DNA of 64,000 nt, from the NCBI RefSeq assembly GCF_003860345.1, contig NZ_CP034179.1, positions 1,364,001-1,428,000 on the forward strand. The letters are read 5' to 3'. Positions 33,544 through 42,141 of this stretch are shown in pieces. The notes below the pieces were generated by a model that was not told the origin of the DNA, ran no database searches, and worked only from the letters and a program-made list of their open reading frames with translations. This DNA is from Caenibius tardaugens NBRC 16725 (GTDB taxonomy: Bacteria; Pseudomonadota; Alphaproteobacteria; Sphingomonadales; Sphingomonadaceae). A program made the translations under genes and the position numbers. The number at the start of each line of letters is the position of its first letter. Position 1 is the first letter of the stretch.

Positions 33544-34359
33544 ATGAACGACATCCCCTATTTGTTGCGCGGCATTACACCGGTTACCACCGACAGCAGC
33601 ATTCTGGTCAGTTCATCGAAGTATCTGAACGATCCGCGCATGCGCGACTGGATTTCCAACATCACGCTGAAGCGCAATGGCCTTGATCGCCCCGCGCAAA
33701 CGGAAATGTACGAAATCGTCGGCATTCTCGACAGCTTGCAGGACATGGACTGGATCGAGGATCAGTTCACCAAGGCGCGCAAGGGTGATCCCGCGCTGGA
33801 TCGCTGGTTCGCGGAAGGGTTCCTGTCCACATACAAGGCCGAGGACTTCGCAGACTACCCCGAAGGTACGCTGGGCCATGTGTTCTACCGGGATGTGATC
33901 CAGCAGAATTTCGATCTGGTGATCTACGATCAGGCTCAGCCGAAAACGCAGTACGAATACTTCCGCTTTCGCAGTGGCCAGACGCATGATCTCGAACACA
34001 TCATGACGGGTGGCGATTTCAACTACATGGGCGAACTGGTCCCCGCATGGGCCCGCATCACCACCCATTTTAAGCATTTCGCCCCCGATCTTGCAGGCGA
34101 ACTGTCCGTGCTCTCGATGTTTGTGAACCTGCGCTACACCGTGCGCACCATGCTGCATTACCCCAATGTCTGGCCAGTGTGCCAGAACGCGGTAGAACGC
34201 GGCATGCGTGTCGGCCGGCAATCTGGCCCGTTCTTCATGGCTCGCTATGAAGATGCGTTCCATCTGCCGCTCGACGAAGCGCGGGCCGCGCTCGGCTATG
34301 TCGGGGCGGAATGGGTCGACACCACGGGCCCTTCTGCATTCTGGGCCGAACGCGCCTGA
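33544..34359 (+). CDS. Coq4-family protein (Coq4-like A)
   Basis: 271 aa. It carries the Coq4 metal motif HDxxH-x11-E: H148, D149, H152 and E164 (THDLEHIMTGG). In ubiquinone synthesis COQ4 is linked to C1 decarboxylation/hydroxylation of the ring. Here the gene sits among catabolic genes, not ubi genes. It shares an N-terminal SSKYLNDPRMRD-type segment with the second copy at 57001. The ATG at 33544 follows GGAGAGAGCAGG. A role in oxidative decarboxylation of a catabolic intermediate is plausible but unproven. Confidence 0.82.
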   Translation: MNDIPYLLRGITPVTTDSSILVSSSKYLNDPRMRDWISNITLKRNGLDRPAQTEMYEIVGILDSLQDMDWIEDQFTKARKGDPALDRWFAEGFLSTYKAEDFADYPEGTLGHVFYRDVIQQNFDLVIYDQAQPKTQYEYFRFRSGQTHDLEHIMTGGDFNYMGELVPAWARITTHFKHFAPDLAGELSVLSMFVNLRYTVRTMLHYPNVWPVCQNAVERGMRVGRQSGPFFMARYEDAFHLPLDEARAALGYVGAEWVDTTGPSAFWAERA

Positions 34360-34407
34360 TACAGGCAGAGGAAGCGGCGCAAGACCGCTTGTGAAAGCGC
34401 GAAGCGT

Positions 34408-34433
34408 CGGTAAAGGGCGTATTCCCTTTACCG
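34408..34433 (+). terminator. hairpin between the Coq4-like and transporter genes
   Basis: 10-bp arms CGGTAAAGGG and CCCTTTACCG with a 6-nt loop CGTATT, 49 bp after the Coq4-like stop. No U tract follows. It may reduce read-through into the transporter gene. Confidence 0.5.
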
Positions 34434-34484
34434 GCAAGCGGTGCCGGTTTGCATCGGCGGCGACTTGCGCATGGAATTACGGGC

Positions 34485-35366
34485 ATGACCGCGACGCACC
34501 CCTACAAGGGCGCATTTCTGCTGGTTTGCGGTCTGCTGCTGTTCGCCTGCCTCGATACGACGCTCAAATACCTTTCGGCACTGCAGAATATCCCGGCGCT
34601 TGCCGCCATCCGCTATATCGGCAACCTTGTGCTGATGGTGGCGATAGTCGCGCCATCACAAGGCAAGGCGATGGTCAGTACGCAGCGCACCGGCCTGGTC
34701 CTGCTGCGGGCGGGGAGCCTGGCGGTCGTGACGCTGTTTATGGGGCTGGCTTTTCAGCGGATGCCGGTTGCCGAAACAACTGCGATCGGGTTTCTCGCGC
34801 CGATGTTGGTGATCCTCGCCGCCGGGCCGGTTCTGGGGGAGAAAGTGGGCCTGGCGGGCTGGCTCACAGCCCTGCTGGGATTTGCCGGTGTCATGCTGAT
34901 CGTGCGCCCCGGCAGCGGGCTGGACCCGATCGGCGTGATCTTCGCGCTCTGCGCGGTTGCCGCGAACCTTTGCTATCAGTTGCTATCGCGCATTCTCGCC
35001 GCGAGCGAACAGACGATTGCGCTGCTGTTCTACACCGCGCTGGCCGGGTCGCTGATCTTCGGCGTGGCCCTGCCATGGACATGGAATGGCTGGCACCCGG
35101 ATGCGCTGGAAATCGTGCTGCTGGCCAGCATGGGGGCATTCGGCGGGCTCGGGCACTGGCTGTTTACGCAGGCCTATCGCTATGCCCCGGCATCGCTGCT
35201 CGCGCCGATGAACTATCTCCAGCTGCTCTGGGCGGGGCTGCTGGGCTATGGGGTGTTCGGGCACGTGCCGGATACGCTGGCGATGATCGGTATGGTGATT
35301 GTCGGCCTGTCGGGCGTGATAACCGCCATCCGCACCCGCCGTCCGCCCGCCAAACGATCCGTCTGA
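34485..35366 (+). CDS. EamA/DMT-superfamily transporter
   Basis: 293 aa with about ten hydrophobic segments in two EamA repeats. The first repeat includes LDTTLKYLS and ends near GVMLIVRPGSG; the second ends near VIVGLSGVITAIRTR. It is an inner-membrane permease of the drug/metabolite family, probably an exporter. The ATG at 34485 is used. It lies between the Coq4-like and aldolase genes, all on the plus strand. Confidence 0.85.
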   Translation: MTATHPYKGAFLLVCGLLLFACLDTTLKYLSALQNIPALAAIRYIGNLVLMVAIVAPSQGKAMVSTQRTGLVLLRAGSLAVVTLFMGLAFQRMPVAETTAIGFLAPMLVILAAGPVLGEKVGLAGWLTALLGFAGVMLIVRPGSGLDPIGVIFALCAVAANLCYQLLSRILAASEQTIALLFYTALAGSLIFGVALPWTWNGWHPDALEIVLLASMGAFGGLGHWLFTQAYRYAPASLLAPMNYLQLLWAGLLGYGVFGHVPDTLAMIGMVIVGLSGVITAIRTRRPPAKRSV

Positions 35367-35449
35367 ATGTGCCAGCCGGTCTCTCTGGCAGAAGCCAAAC
35401 CGTCCCGCTATCGTCGGGCCTGTCCTTTTTTCGTAACAGATCGCCAACG

Positions 35450-36235
35450 ATGAAAAATTCCTTCAAGCAAAAAGTCGCGCAAGCACCGCAGTTCGGCCTG
35501 TGGCTCGCCCTGGCCGACCACTACAGCGCCGAAATCAGCGCGGGGGCAGGCTTCGATTTTCTGCTGCTGGATGGGGAACATTCCCCGATCGATCTGCGCA
35601 CCATCCTGGGGCAATTGCAGGCGATTGCGGCCTACGATGTGGCACCCGTTGTGCGTCCGCCGACGGACGATCCGGTACTGATCAAGCAACTGCTCGATAT
35701 CGGCGCCAACAACCTGCTCATCCCCATGGTCGAAACGGCTGAGCAGGCGCGCACGATCGTCGCCTCCACACGGTACCCGCCATTGGGCTTTCGCGGGGTC
35801 GGGTCCGGCATTGCGCGCGCGGCGCGCTGGGGCAACGATCCGGAATACATGCAGACCGCCAACGACAATATCTGCCTTATCCTGCAAATCGAAAGCGTAG
35901 CCGGGCTGGCCAATCTGGAAGCCATTGCCGCGACCGATGGGGTAGACGGCATCTTCTTCGGCGCGGTCGACCTCTCGGCGTCGATGGGTTTGCTGGGGCA
36001 GCCCAATCACCCCGATGTCATCGAAGCGATCGATACGGCCATGGGCAAAGTGCAGGCCTGTGGCAAATTCGCCGGGTTCCTTTCGGCGGACGACGCAATC
36101 AGCCGCCATTTCCTCGCAAACGGGGCGAACTTTGCCGCGGTGGGCGTGGATGCCCTGCTGCTGTCCAACGCCGCGCGCGCACTGGCCCATGGTTTCAAGC
36201 AACCCGATACCGTGATCGAAACCCGCGGATACTAG
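35450..36235 (+). CDS. HpcH/HpaI-family 2-oxo acid aldolase
   Basis: 261-aa TIM-barrel metal-dependent aldolase. Family motifs are FGLWLALADHYSAEI, DFLLLDGEHSPID, RPPTDDPVLIKQLLDIGANNLLIPMVE, RGVG and the metal ligand Glu in LQIESVAGLANL with Asp in FFGAVDLSASMG. It would cleave a 4-hydroxy-2-oxo acid to pyruvate and an aldehyde. The ATG at 35450 is used. It may follow the transporter in one unit (83-bp gap). The RutE-like reductase nearby could handle aldehyde products. Confidence 0.87.
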   Translation: MKNSFKQKVAQAPQFGLWLALADHYSAEISAGAGFDFLLLDGEHSPIDLRTILGQLQAIAAYDVAPVVRPPTDDPVLIKQLLDIGANNLLIPMVETAEQARTIVASTRYPPLGFRGVGSGIARAARWGNDPEYMQTANDNICLILQIESVAGLANLEAIAATDGVDGIFFGAVDLSASMGLLGQPNHPDVIEAIDTAMGKVQACGKFAGFLSADDAISRHFLANGANFAAVGVDALLLSNAARALAHGFKQPDTVIETRGY

Positions 36236-36305
36236 CCACCGCGCGGCTCCCCGGCTGACCGCCATCCATGCTACTTCTGCTCCACACCTGCCCGCGGTTC
36301 CCGCG

Positions 36306-36327
36306 GCGCAGGCGCCATTGCCTGCGC
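36306..36327 (+). terminator. hairpin after the aldolase gene
   Basis: 8-bp arms GCGCAGGC and GCCTGCGC with a 6-nt loop, about 70 bp past the aldolase stop and just before the operator at 36341. It is terminator-like without a U tract. Confidence 0.4.
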
Positions 36328-36340
36328 ACGCCTGCCCGAT

Positions 36341-36360
36341 TATAGTGAATGAGATTCATC
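36341..36360. promoter_or_regulatory. operator resembling the 43.1-kb palindrome
   Basis: TATAGTGAATGAGATTCATC. It has the core TGAA-TGAGA-TTCA, and its layout TA-x-TGAATGA-xx-TTCAT matches one strand of the palindrome centred at 43107 with identical spacing. It lies about 50 bp before the acyl-CoA dehydrogenase start, so the TetR protein at 43163 probably also controls that gene. Confidence 0.55.
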
Positions 36361-36406
36361 TAATAATCGCACGATAAACGGGCATGACAAGGAGAGGATG
36401 CGTCCG

Positions 36407-37576
36407 ATGAACGCCTTTGGCCTGACGGAAGAGCAGCAAAGCATTCTCGACACTGCAGACGGGTTCGCGCGGGATGAGTTCGCGCCCCTGCAACAGCGTA
36501 TGGACGACGAGGAATGGTGGCCCGACAGTGCCATGCCCGCGCTGGCGCGGATGGGCTTTCTCGGGGTAACAGCCGATCCTGCCTACGGCGGGGCTGGCAG
36601 CGATCTGATGACTTGCGGCCTGATCACACAGGGCCTTGCGCGGTGGAACCATGCGCTCGCGCTCAGCTACGTCGCGCATGAGAACCTGTGCCTTAACAAT
36701 ATCGCCCGCAACGCCTCGGCTGATCTGTGCCAGCGCTATCTGCCCGGCCTGTGCGATGGTTCCCTGATCGGTGCGCTGGGGCTGACCGAACCGGGCGCAG
36801 GCTCCGATGCGCTGGGATCGATGGCCACCACCGCGCGGCGCGAAGGCGATCATTACATCCTCAACGGGACAAAGCTGTACATCACCAACGGGCCGGTCGC
36901 CGATGTCGTCCTGCTCTATGCCAAAACCGACAAGGCGGCAGGCAGCCGCGGCATTTCCGCCTTTGTCGTCGAAACCGATGCGCCCGGTTTTCAGGTCGCG
37001 CAGAAGCTCGACAAGATGGGTTTTCGCGGCTCCACCACCGCCGAACTGGTGCTGGATAACTGCGTGGTTCCCGCTGAAAATCTGGTGGGGGAAGAAAACC
37101 GGGGCGTCGGCATCGTGATGAGCGGGCTGGACCTTGAACGGGCCATTGTCGCCATGATCAATCTGGGCATGGCGGAGCGCGCGTTCGATCTGGCGCTCGA
37201 CTATGCGAAAACGCGCAAACAGTTCAACCGCGCCATCGGGGAATTCCAGTTGGTGCAAGGCAAGCTGGCCGAAATGTACACTGCGGTCGAAACGATGCGG
37301 ACCTTCTGCTATCGCACGCTGGCTGCGGCCAATGCGATCAGCGAAGCCGATGGCGGGCGCGGCGAAATTCACAAGCTCACCGCCGCTGCGATCCTCTATG
37401 CCGCTGAACAGTGCACCCGGGTGGTATCCGATGCGGTGCAGATCCATGGCGGCACCGGATATATGCGCGAAACCGAAATCAACCGGCTCTATCGCGCCTC
37501 CAAACTGCTCGAAATCGGGGCCGGAACCACAGAGGTGCGCAAGGTAATCATCGCCGGGGAACTGCTGCGTTCCTGA
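36407..37576 (+). CDS. acyl-CoA dehydrogenase (isovaleryl/citronellyl-CoA dehydrogenase-like)
   Basis: 389 aa. FAD-dependent alpha,beta-dehydrogenation of an acyl-CoA. Family signatures are GALGLTEPGAGSD, KLYITNGPVADV, DKMGFRGSTTAEL and the C-terminal IHGGTGYMRETEI, which holds the catalytic Glu at the SCAD-type position. The start at 36407 gives the better ribosome-site spacing; ATG at 36398 is an alternative. The operator at 36341 ties it to the carboxylase/BKACE genes downstream. Its likely partners are the crotonase and biotin carboxylase of region 3. Confidence 0.88.
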   Translation: MNAFGLTEEQQSILDTADGFARDEFAPLQQRMDDEEWWPDSAMPALARMGFLGVTADPAYGGAGSDLMTCGLITQGLARWNHALALSYVAHENLCLNNIARNASADLCQRYLPGLCDGSLIGALGLTEPGAGSDALGSMATTARREGDHYILNGTKLYITNGPVADVVLLYAKTDKAAGSRGISAFVVETDAPGFQVAQKLDKMGFRGSTTAELVLDNCVVPAENLVGEENRGVGIVMSGLDLERAIVAMINLGMAERAFDLALDYAKTRKQFNRAIGEFQLVQGKLAEMYTAVETMRTFCYRTLAAANAISEADGGRGEIHKLTAAAILYAAEQCTRVVSDAVQIHGGTGYMRETEINRLYRASKLLEIGAGTTEVRKVIIAGELLRS

Positions 37577-37608
37577 CCGCCAGACTTAAAGCCGCATGAC
37601 CTGATCCG

Positions 37609-37638
37609 GTTCCCCGGCGGCAACCGTCCTCCGGGAAC
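37609..37638. terminator. imperfect hairpin between convergent genes
   Basis: GTTCCCCGG (37609-37617) pairs with CCGGGAAC (37631-37638) with one bulged C, in the 93-bp gap between the acyl-CoA dehydrogenase and crotonase 3' ends. It may serve both directions. Confidence 0.3.
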
Positions 37639-37669
37639 GCATGGCATTTCCCCCCGGACGTCGCGCCGC

Positions 37670-38437
37670 CTATTCGCCGCGCCACACCGGATCGCGTTTT
37701 TCGGCGAAGGCTTTCGGCCCTTCCTGCGCATCACGGCTGCGATAGGCGCGTTCCCAGGCATGACGGGCCGCACGCAAGGCCGCCGTCTTGCCCATTTCCG
37801 TCGCCAGATGCACCGTTTCCTTGCCTGCCAGCACCGAAAGCGGGGCATTCCCCGCAATCCTGCGCGCCAGTGCCAGTGATTCCTCCAGCAGGTTTTCAGG
37901 CGCTGCGACGCGGTTCACCAGCCCCACTTCATAGGCGCGCTGTGCGGTTATCGGATCGCCGGTCAGCACGATTTCCATAAAGATGCGCTGCGGGAGCATA
38001 TGGATCAGGGGTGCAGCCCAGGGCGAACCGCGCCCCACCTTGACCTCCGTAATCGCGAACCGCGCGGTTTGCGACGCCACACACAGATCGCATGCCTGCG
38101 CAATCAGCCAACCGCCCGCATAGGCCACCCCGTTGACGGCGGCGATCGTCGGCTTGGTCACCGCCACTGTATCGCCCGGAACCGGGAACATGTTCGGCGG
38201 TGGCACCTCCAGCCCAAGCTGCGCCATTTCCTTGAGATCGCCGCCCGCGCAAAACGCCTTGTCCCCCGCCGCCGTCAGAATGGCGACACGCAGATCGGGA
38301 TTATTCTCGAACCGTTCCCACGCAGCGAACAACCCTTCGCGCACGTCGCGGCTCAACGCGTTACGGCTGTCCGGCCGATTGATGGTGAGCACGGCAATAC
38401 CCGGTTCGGGCACGGTAAAAAGGACGGCATCAGACAT
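37670..38437 (-). CDS. crotonase-family enzyme (enoyl-CoA hydratase/isomerase)
   Basis: 255 aa. Oxyanion-hole segments are FCAGGDLKEM and AYAGGWLIAQACD. Of the two crotonase catalytic Glu residues, the second is present (E131 in ITEVKVG), but the position of the first (rat E144) is Leu111. This is the pattern of enoyl-CoA isomerases and other non-hydratase crotonases. It is the last gene of the five-gene operon starting at 43060 and overlaps the CoA-transferase stop by one base. Confidence 0.85.
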   Translation of the reverse strand: MSDAVLFTVPEPGIAVLTINRPDSRNALSRDVREGLFAAWERFENNPDLRVAILTAAGDKAFCAGGDLKEMAQLGLEVPPPNMFPVPGDTVAVTKPTIAAVNGVAYAGGWLIAQACDLCVASQTARFAITEVKVGRGSPWAAPLIHMLPQRIFMEIVLTGDPITAQRAYEVGLVNRVAAPENLLEESLALARRIAGNAPLSVLAGKETVHLATEMGKTAALRAARHAWERAYRSRDAQEGPKAFAEKRDPVWRGE

Positions 38438-39705
38438 CAGTAACCCCTTGTCAGAAGCCCGGCGGCTTCTTCTTCCAGATTGGCGCGCACATCGGGGTGC
38501 GCGATGGCAATCAAGGCGCGCGCACGGGCGCGCAGATCGCGGCCTTTCAATTCGGCAGCACCATATTCGGTGACCACCACATCGACTTCGCTACGGGCCG
38601 TCGTCACCGGCCCCGCCAGCCTTGAAACAATCCGCGACAGCCCCTTGGCCATGGATGGCAAGGCAATGATCGAACGCCCATCGGGCGACCGCGAAGCGCC
38701 GCGAACATAATCAACCTGCCCGCCCGTTCCGCCAAGATAGGCAGAGCCGGCGGATTCCGCGTTGACCTGCCCGGTCAGATCGACCTCGATCGCTGAATTG
38801 ATCGAAACCAGCCGATTGAGGCCCGACAGCACGGCTTCATCATGCGTGGTGGCCGAACCGCACAGCAGCAGCGCCGGATTCTCATGCGCAAACCGGTAAA
38901 GCCGTTCGGTGCCCAGCAGGGCCCCTGCCACGCTGACGCCCCGCCACCGGCCATGCGTGGCATTGGTTACCACACCGTTTTCGATCAGGTCCACGGCGCT
39001 GTCGCCAATCATCCCGCTGTGAATGCCCAGATCCTTGCGATCCCCGATCAGTTGCATGATCGCATCGGGCACCGCGCCGATGCCCACCTGCAGGATTGCC
39101 CCATCCTCCACAAAGTTGGCCACGAACCCGGCAATGGCCTTGTCCGTTGCGCTGGCCTGAATGGTCGGGAGCACGACCGGGGTACGATCGACTTCGACCG
39201 CCACGTCGATTTCCGTCGCGGGAATGGTGCGTTCCCCGAAGACACGCGGAACCCGGTGGTTCACTTCGGCAATGACCACGCGGGCACAATCAACCAGCGC
39301 GCCAATATGATCGCCGATCAGGCCCATACTGTGATTGCCATCCGCATCGGCCGGGCTGACCTGAATCAGCGCCACATCGCAGGCGATTTCGCCGCGCTTC
39401 ACCATATTGCCGATCTGGCCGACATGGCAGGGCACGATACCCAGCACGCCCTTTGCCGCCAGCGCGCGCAGGCTGCCGAGCGCACCCATGCTGGACACGC
39501 GGATCGCATCGGTATGTTCCGGCTTCAGCACGCCTGAAAAGCTCGATGCGGTGAACAACGAAACGCCGCCCAGATCGTGGCGCTGCGCAATCAGCGCTTC
39601 CAGCAAAGCCACGGGTTCGCCGCACGCCTGCCCGGAAACCACAGCATCGCCCGGCCGCACATAGGCCCGCAGATCCAGCGTTTCGGGGGTCACCCATTCA
39701 GTCAT
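38437..39705 (-). CDS. acetyl-CoA hydrolase/4-hydroxybutyrate CoA-transferase-family protein
   Basis: 422 aa. The two-domain class I CoA-transferase fold shows GxGxxP-like SGQACGEP near residue 25, VGIGAVPDAI (207-216) and the C-terminal VVTEYGAAELKGRDLRAR. The catalytic Glu expected in H-[ST]-E-M is replaced by Gly231 (HSGMIGD), so transfer through the usual glutamyl-CoA intermediate looks impossible. The start at 39705 overlaps the SDR end by 8 bp. It would move CoA between acids, or hydrolyse it, in the pathway fed by the operon. Confidence 0.84.
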   Translation of the reverse strand: MTEWVTPETLDLRAYVRPGDAVVSGQACGEPVALLEALIAQRHDLGGVSLFTASSFSGVLKPEHTDAIRVSSMGALGSLRALAAKGVLGIVPCHVGQIGNMVKRGEIACDVALIQVSPADADGNHSMGLIGDHIGALVDCARVVIAEVNHRVPRVFGERTIPATEIDVAVEVDRTPVVLPTIQASATDKAIAGFVANFVEDGAILQVGIGAVPDAIMQLIGDRKDLGIHSGMIGDSAVDLIENGVVTNATHGRWRGVSVAGALLGTERLYRFAHENPALLLCGSATTHDEAVLSGLNRLVSINSAIEVDLTGQVNAESAGSAYLGGTGGQVDYVRGASRSPDGRSIIALPSMAKGLSRIVSRLAGPVTTARSEVDVVVTEYGAAELKGRDLRARARALIAIAHPDVRANLEEEAAGLLTRGY

Positions 39706-40558
39706 CGATACTGTCCACCTTGAAGTAATCCGGTTTGTCGATCGTCCACTGATCCCCCCAGATCTGGTTCCCGCCATCCACGTGGACGACTTCGCCGGTC
39801 ATGAATTGGGACGCATTGCCCCCCACGAAACACACCGTATCGGCGATTTCCTCGATCTGGCCAAAACGCTGCATGACATTGGTGCGGGTCATCGCCCGCA
39901 CCGCGCGCGGATCGTAGACATTCATGCCCGTGGTCGAAATCAGGCCCGGGGCCACGCAATTGATCCGTATCCCCAGGGGCGCCCATTCGATTGCCACCGT
40001 CTTCGACAAGGCGATCACCCCGGCGCGGGCGGCGGCCGTGTGGGCAACGCCGGGCATGCCCCGGCCGGTCACCGCCACGACATTGACAATCGACCCGCCC
40101 CGCCCCGCATCCCGCCAGCGCCGCGCGGCTTCCTGCATCATGTGCCATGTCCCGCCAAGATTGGTGTCGATCACCGCATGCCACCCTTTGGGCGGAATAT
40201 CGATGGCCGCCGATGGGAACTGCCCCCCGGCATTGTTGATCACGATATCGGCACAACCGAAACGCGCTGCCACCGCGCTGAACAAGTCCTGCACTGCCTC
40301 GGGATCGCGGATGGTGAGCGGGTGGACCAGCACTTGCGCGTTATAGCGGCCAATCGCAGCGGCCGTGTCTTCCAGACGGTCCACCTTTCGCCCGCACAGC
40401 ACCACGTTCGCCCCCAGCCGCGCGGCCCAATGCGCCAGTCCCCGGCCCAGCCCCGAACCCGCGCCGGTGATCAATACCGTCTGCCCGGCAAAATATCCTT
40501 CGCGCAGCGCCGGAGTCAGTGCGGCCAGCGCATCGTCATCCCTTCCGTACCCGGTCAT
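39698..40558 (-). CDS. PECR-like SDR oxidoreductase
   Basis: 286 aa, paralogous to the SDR at 11790. The Rossmann motif is TGAGSGLG, then NNAGGQFP, and AHTAAARAGV stands where classical SDRs have YxxxK, followed by IALSKTVAIEW. It is closest in pattern to trans-2-enoyl-CoA reductase (PECR) and AtuG/citronellol-dehydrogenase-like SDRs. It likely reduces an enoyl-CoA or oxidises a branched alcohol. It overlaps the synthetase stop by 4 bp. Confidence 0.85.
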   Translation of the reverse strand: MTGYGRDDDALAALTPALREGYFAGQTVLITGAGSGLGRGLAHWAARLGANVVLCGRKVDRLEDTAAAIGRYNAQVLVHPLTIRDPEAVQDLFSAVAARFGCADIVINNAGGQFPSAAIDIPPKGWHAVIDTNLGGTWHMMQEAARRWRDAGRGGSIVNVVAVTGRGMPGVAHTAAARAGVIALSKTVAIEWAPLGIRINCVAPGLISTTGMNVYDPRAVRAMTRTNVMQRFGQIEEIADTVCFVGGNASQFMTGEVVHVDGGNQIWGDQWTIDKPDYFKVDSIDD

Positions 40559-42141
40559 ATGATCGCCCGTTCGCGGCCTTCCCAGTAAACGCGGCGCAGT
40601 TCGCGCTTCAGCACCTTGTTTGCCGGGCTGACCGGGAACTCCTCCTCCCAGAACACCACCGAGCGTGGCACCTTGTAGGCCGCGATAGCAAGGCGTGCAT
40701 GGGCGATGATGTCTTCTTCCGTTGCCATATGACCATCATGCAGCCGGATGATGGCATGGACCGCTTCGCCCCATTTGGCATCGGGGATGCCCACCACGGC
40801 CACCTGCCGCACGGCGGGGTGCGAGGCGACCGCGTTTTCCACTTCGGTCGAAAAAACATTCTCCCCACCGGAAATGATCACGTCCTTGATCCGGTCGACG
40901 ATATAGACCAGCCCCTGTTCGTCCATGAACCCGGCATCGCCCGTATGCATCCACCCGCCGCGCAGGGCCTCGGCCGTTTCTTCGGGCCGGTGCCAGTAAC
41001 CCAGCATCATGGTTTCGCCGCGCACCACCACTTCGCCCACTTCGCCGCGCGGCAGTTCCTTGTCCTGCGGATCGACGATCCGGATCTGTACAGCGGCAAG
41101 GGCACGCCCGGCGGCACGATTGCGCCCTTTCATCCGGTGTTCCCCTTCAAGATAGGCATGGGGCAACATCGTGCAGACCGGCGAAAGCTCCGTCATGCCA
41201 TAACACTGCGTGAACCGCGCATGGGGCAAGGCTGCGATTGCCCGGTCGAGCAGGGCATCGGTGATCGGCGCCGCGCCATAAAGCACGGAAACCAGCGACG
41301 ACATATCAAAGCGCGTGAAATCGGGATGTTCGATCATCATCTGGATCGCCGTGGGCACAAGCAGGCTTTCCGTCACCCCATGCGCCGCGATCAGACGCAG
41401 CGCCTCGCCCGGTTCGAACTGCGGCATCAGAACCGCCGTTCCCCCACTGCCGATGATCGACAGGCACGGCCAGGTGCCCGCCGCATGGAACATCGGCCCG
41501 TTGACCAGATAGATGCAGTCGCTGCGCAAAATGCCTTCCGCCCAGCAGCACATGGCCTCTGACAAGACATTGCGGTGCGACAGCATCGCCGCTTTCGACG
41601 TGCCGGTGGTGCCGCCGGTATAGCCCAGCTGATAGACATCATCCCCGCCGCGCCCCGCATCCTCCCCCGCAGAATGCGCGTCGACCATATCCCCGTAGAA
41701 CGGCAATCCGGAAAGCCCGGGGGTGAGCGCAACCACTTTCATATCCGGGTGCGCCTGCGCCAGCGCCGCGCCTGTGGCCGCCATGCGTTCATCGAACAGC
41801 AGAACAGCCGGTTCGCAATCGGCCACGGCGTGGAGCAGTTCGTTCACGGTCCAGCGCCAGTTGAGCGGCACCATGATCCCGCCTGCCCGGGGGACGGCCG
41901 CGAGCAGTTCAAAAAATTCCATGCTGGTCAGCGCAAGAATGGCCACCCTGTCGCCATGGCCGACGCCCAGCGCGCGCAAGGCTTCCGCCCCGCGCGCCAC
42001 CCGGTCGGCATAGGCCGCCCAGGTCTGCTGCCTGTCGCCATCAATCACGGCCAGTGATGCCCCATGCACCTGCACTGTGCGCGCCAGCATCGCGCTCACC
42101 CCGATGGCGGGGCGGGGCGACAGGCCCTCAGAAGCCGACAT
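40555..42141 (-). CDS. AMP-forming acyl-CoA synthetase
   Basis: 528 aa. The P-loop is YTGGTTGTSKAAM, the adenylate motif is QCYGMTE, the hinge is VDRIKDVIISGGENVFS and the C-terminal Lys is in SPANKVLKREL. It activates a carboxylic acid to its CoA ester at the head of the pathway. The ATG at 42141 overlaps the BKACE gene end by 14 bp. The longer frame to 42306 lies inside the BKACE gene. It is a counterpart of AtuH/LiuH-type ligases if the pathway is terpenoid-like. Confidence 0.88.
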   Translation of the reverse strand: MSASEGLSPRPAIGVSAMLARTVQVHGASLAVIDGDRQQTWAAYADRVARGAEALRALGVGHGDRVAILALTSMEFFELLAAVPRAGGIMVPLNWRWTVNELLHAVADCEPAVLLFDERMAATGAALAQAHPDMKVVALTPGLSGLPFYGDMVDAHSAGEDAGRGGDDVYQLGYTGGTTGTSKAAMLSHRNVLSEAMCCWAEGILRSDCIYLVNGPMFHAAGTWPCLSIIGSGGTAVLMPQFEPGEALRLIAAHGVTESLLVPTAIQMMIEHPDFTRFDMSSLVSVLYGAAPITDALLDRAIAALPHARFTQCYGMTELSPVCTMLPHAYLEGEHRMKGRNRAAGRALAAVQIRIVDPQDKELPRGEVGEVVVRGETMMLGYWHRPEETAEALRGGWMHTGDAGFMDEQGLVYIVDRIKDVIISGGENVFSTEVENAVASHPAVRQVAVVGIPDAKWGEAVHAIIRLHDGHMATEEDIIAHARLAIAAYKVPRSVVFWEEEFPVSPANKVLKRELRRVYWEGRERAII

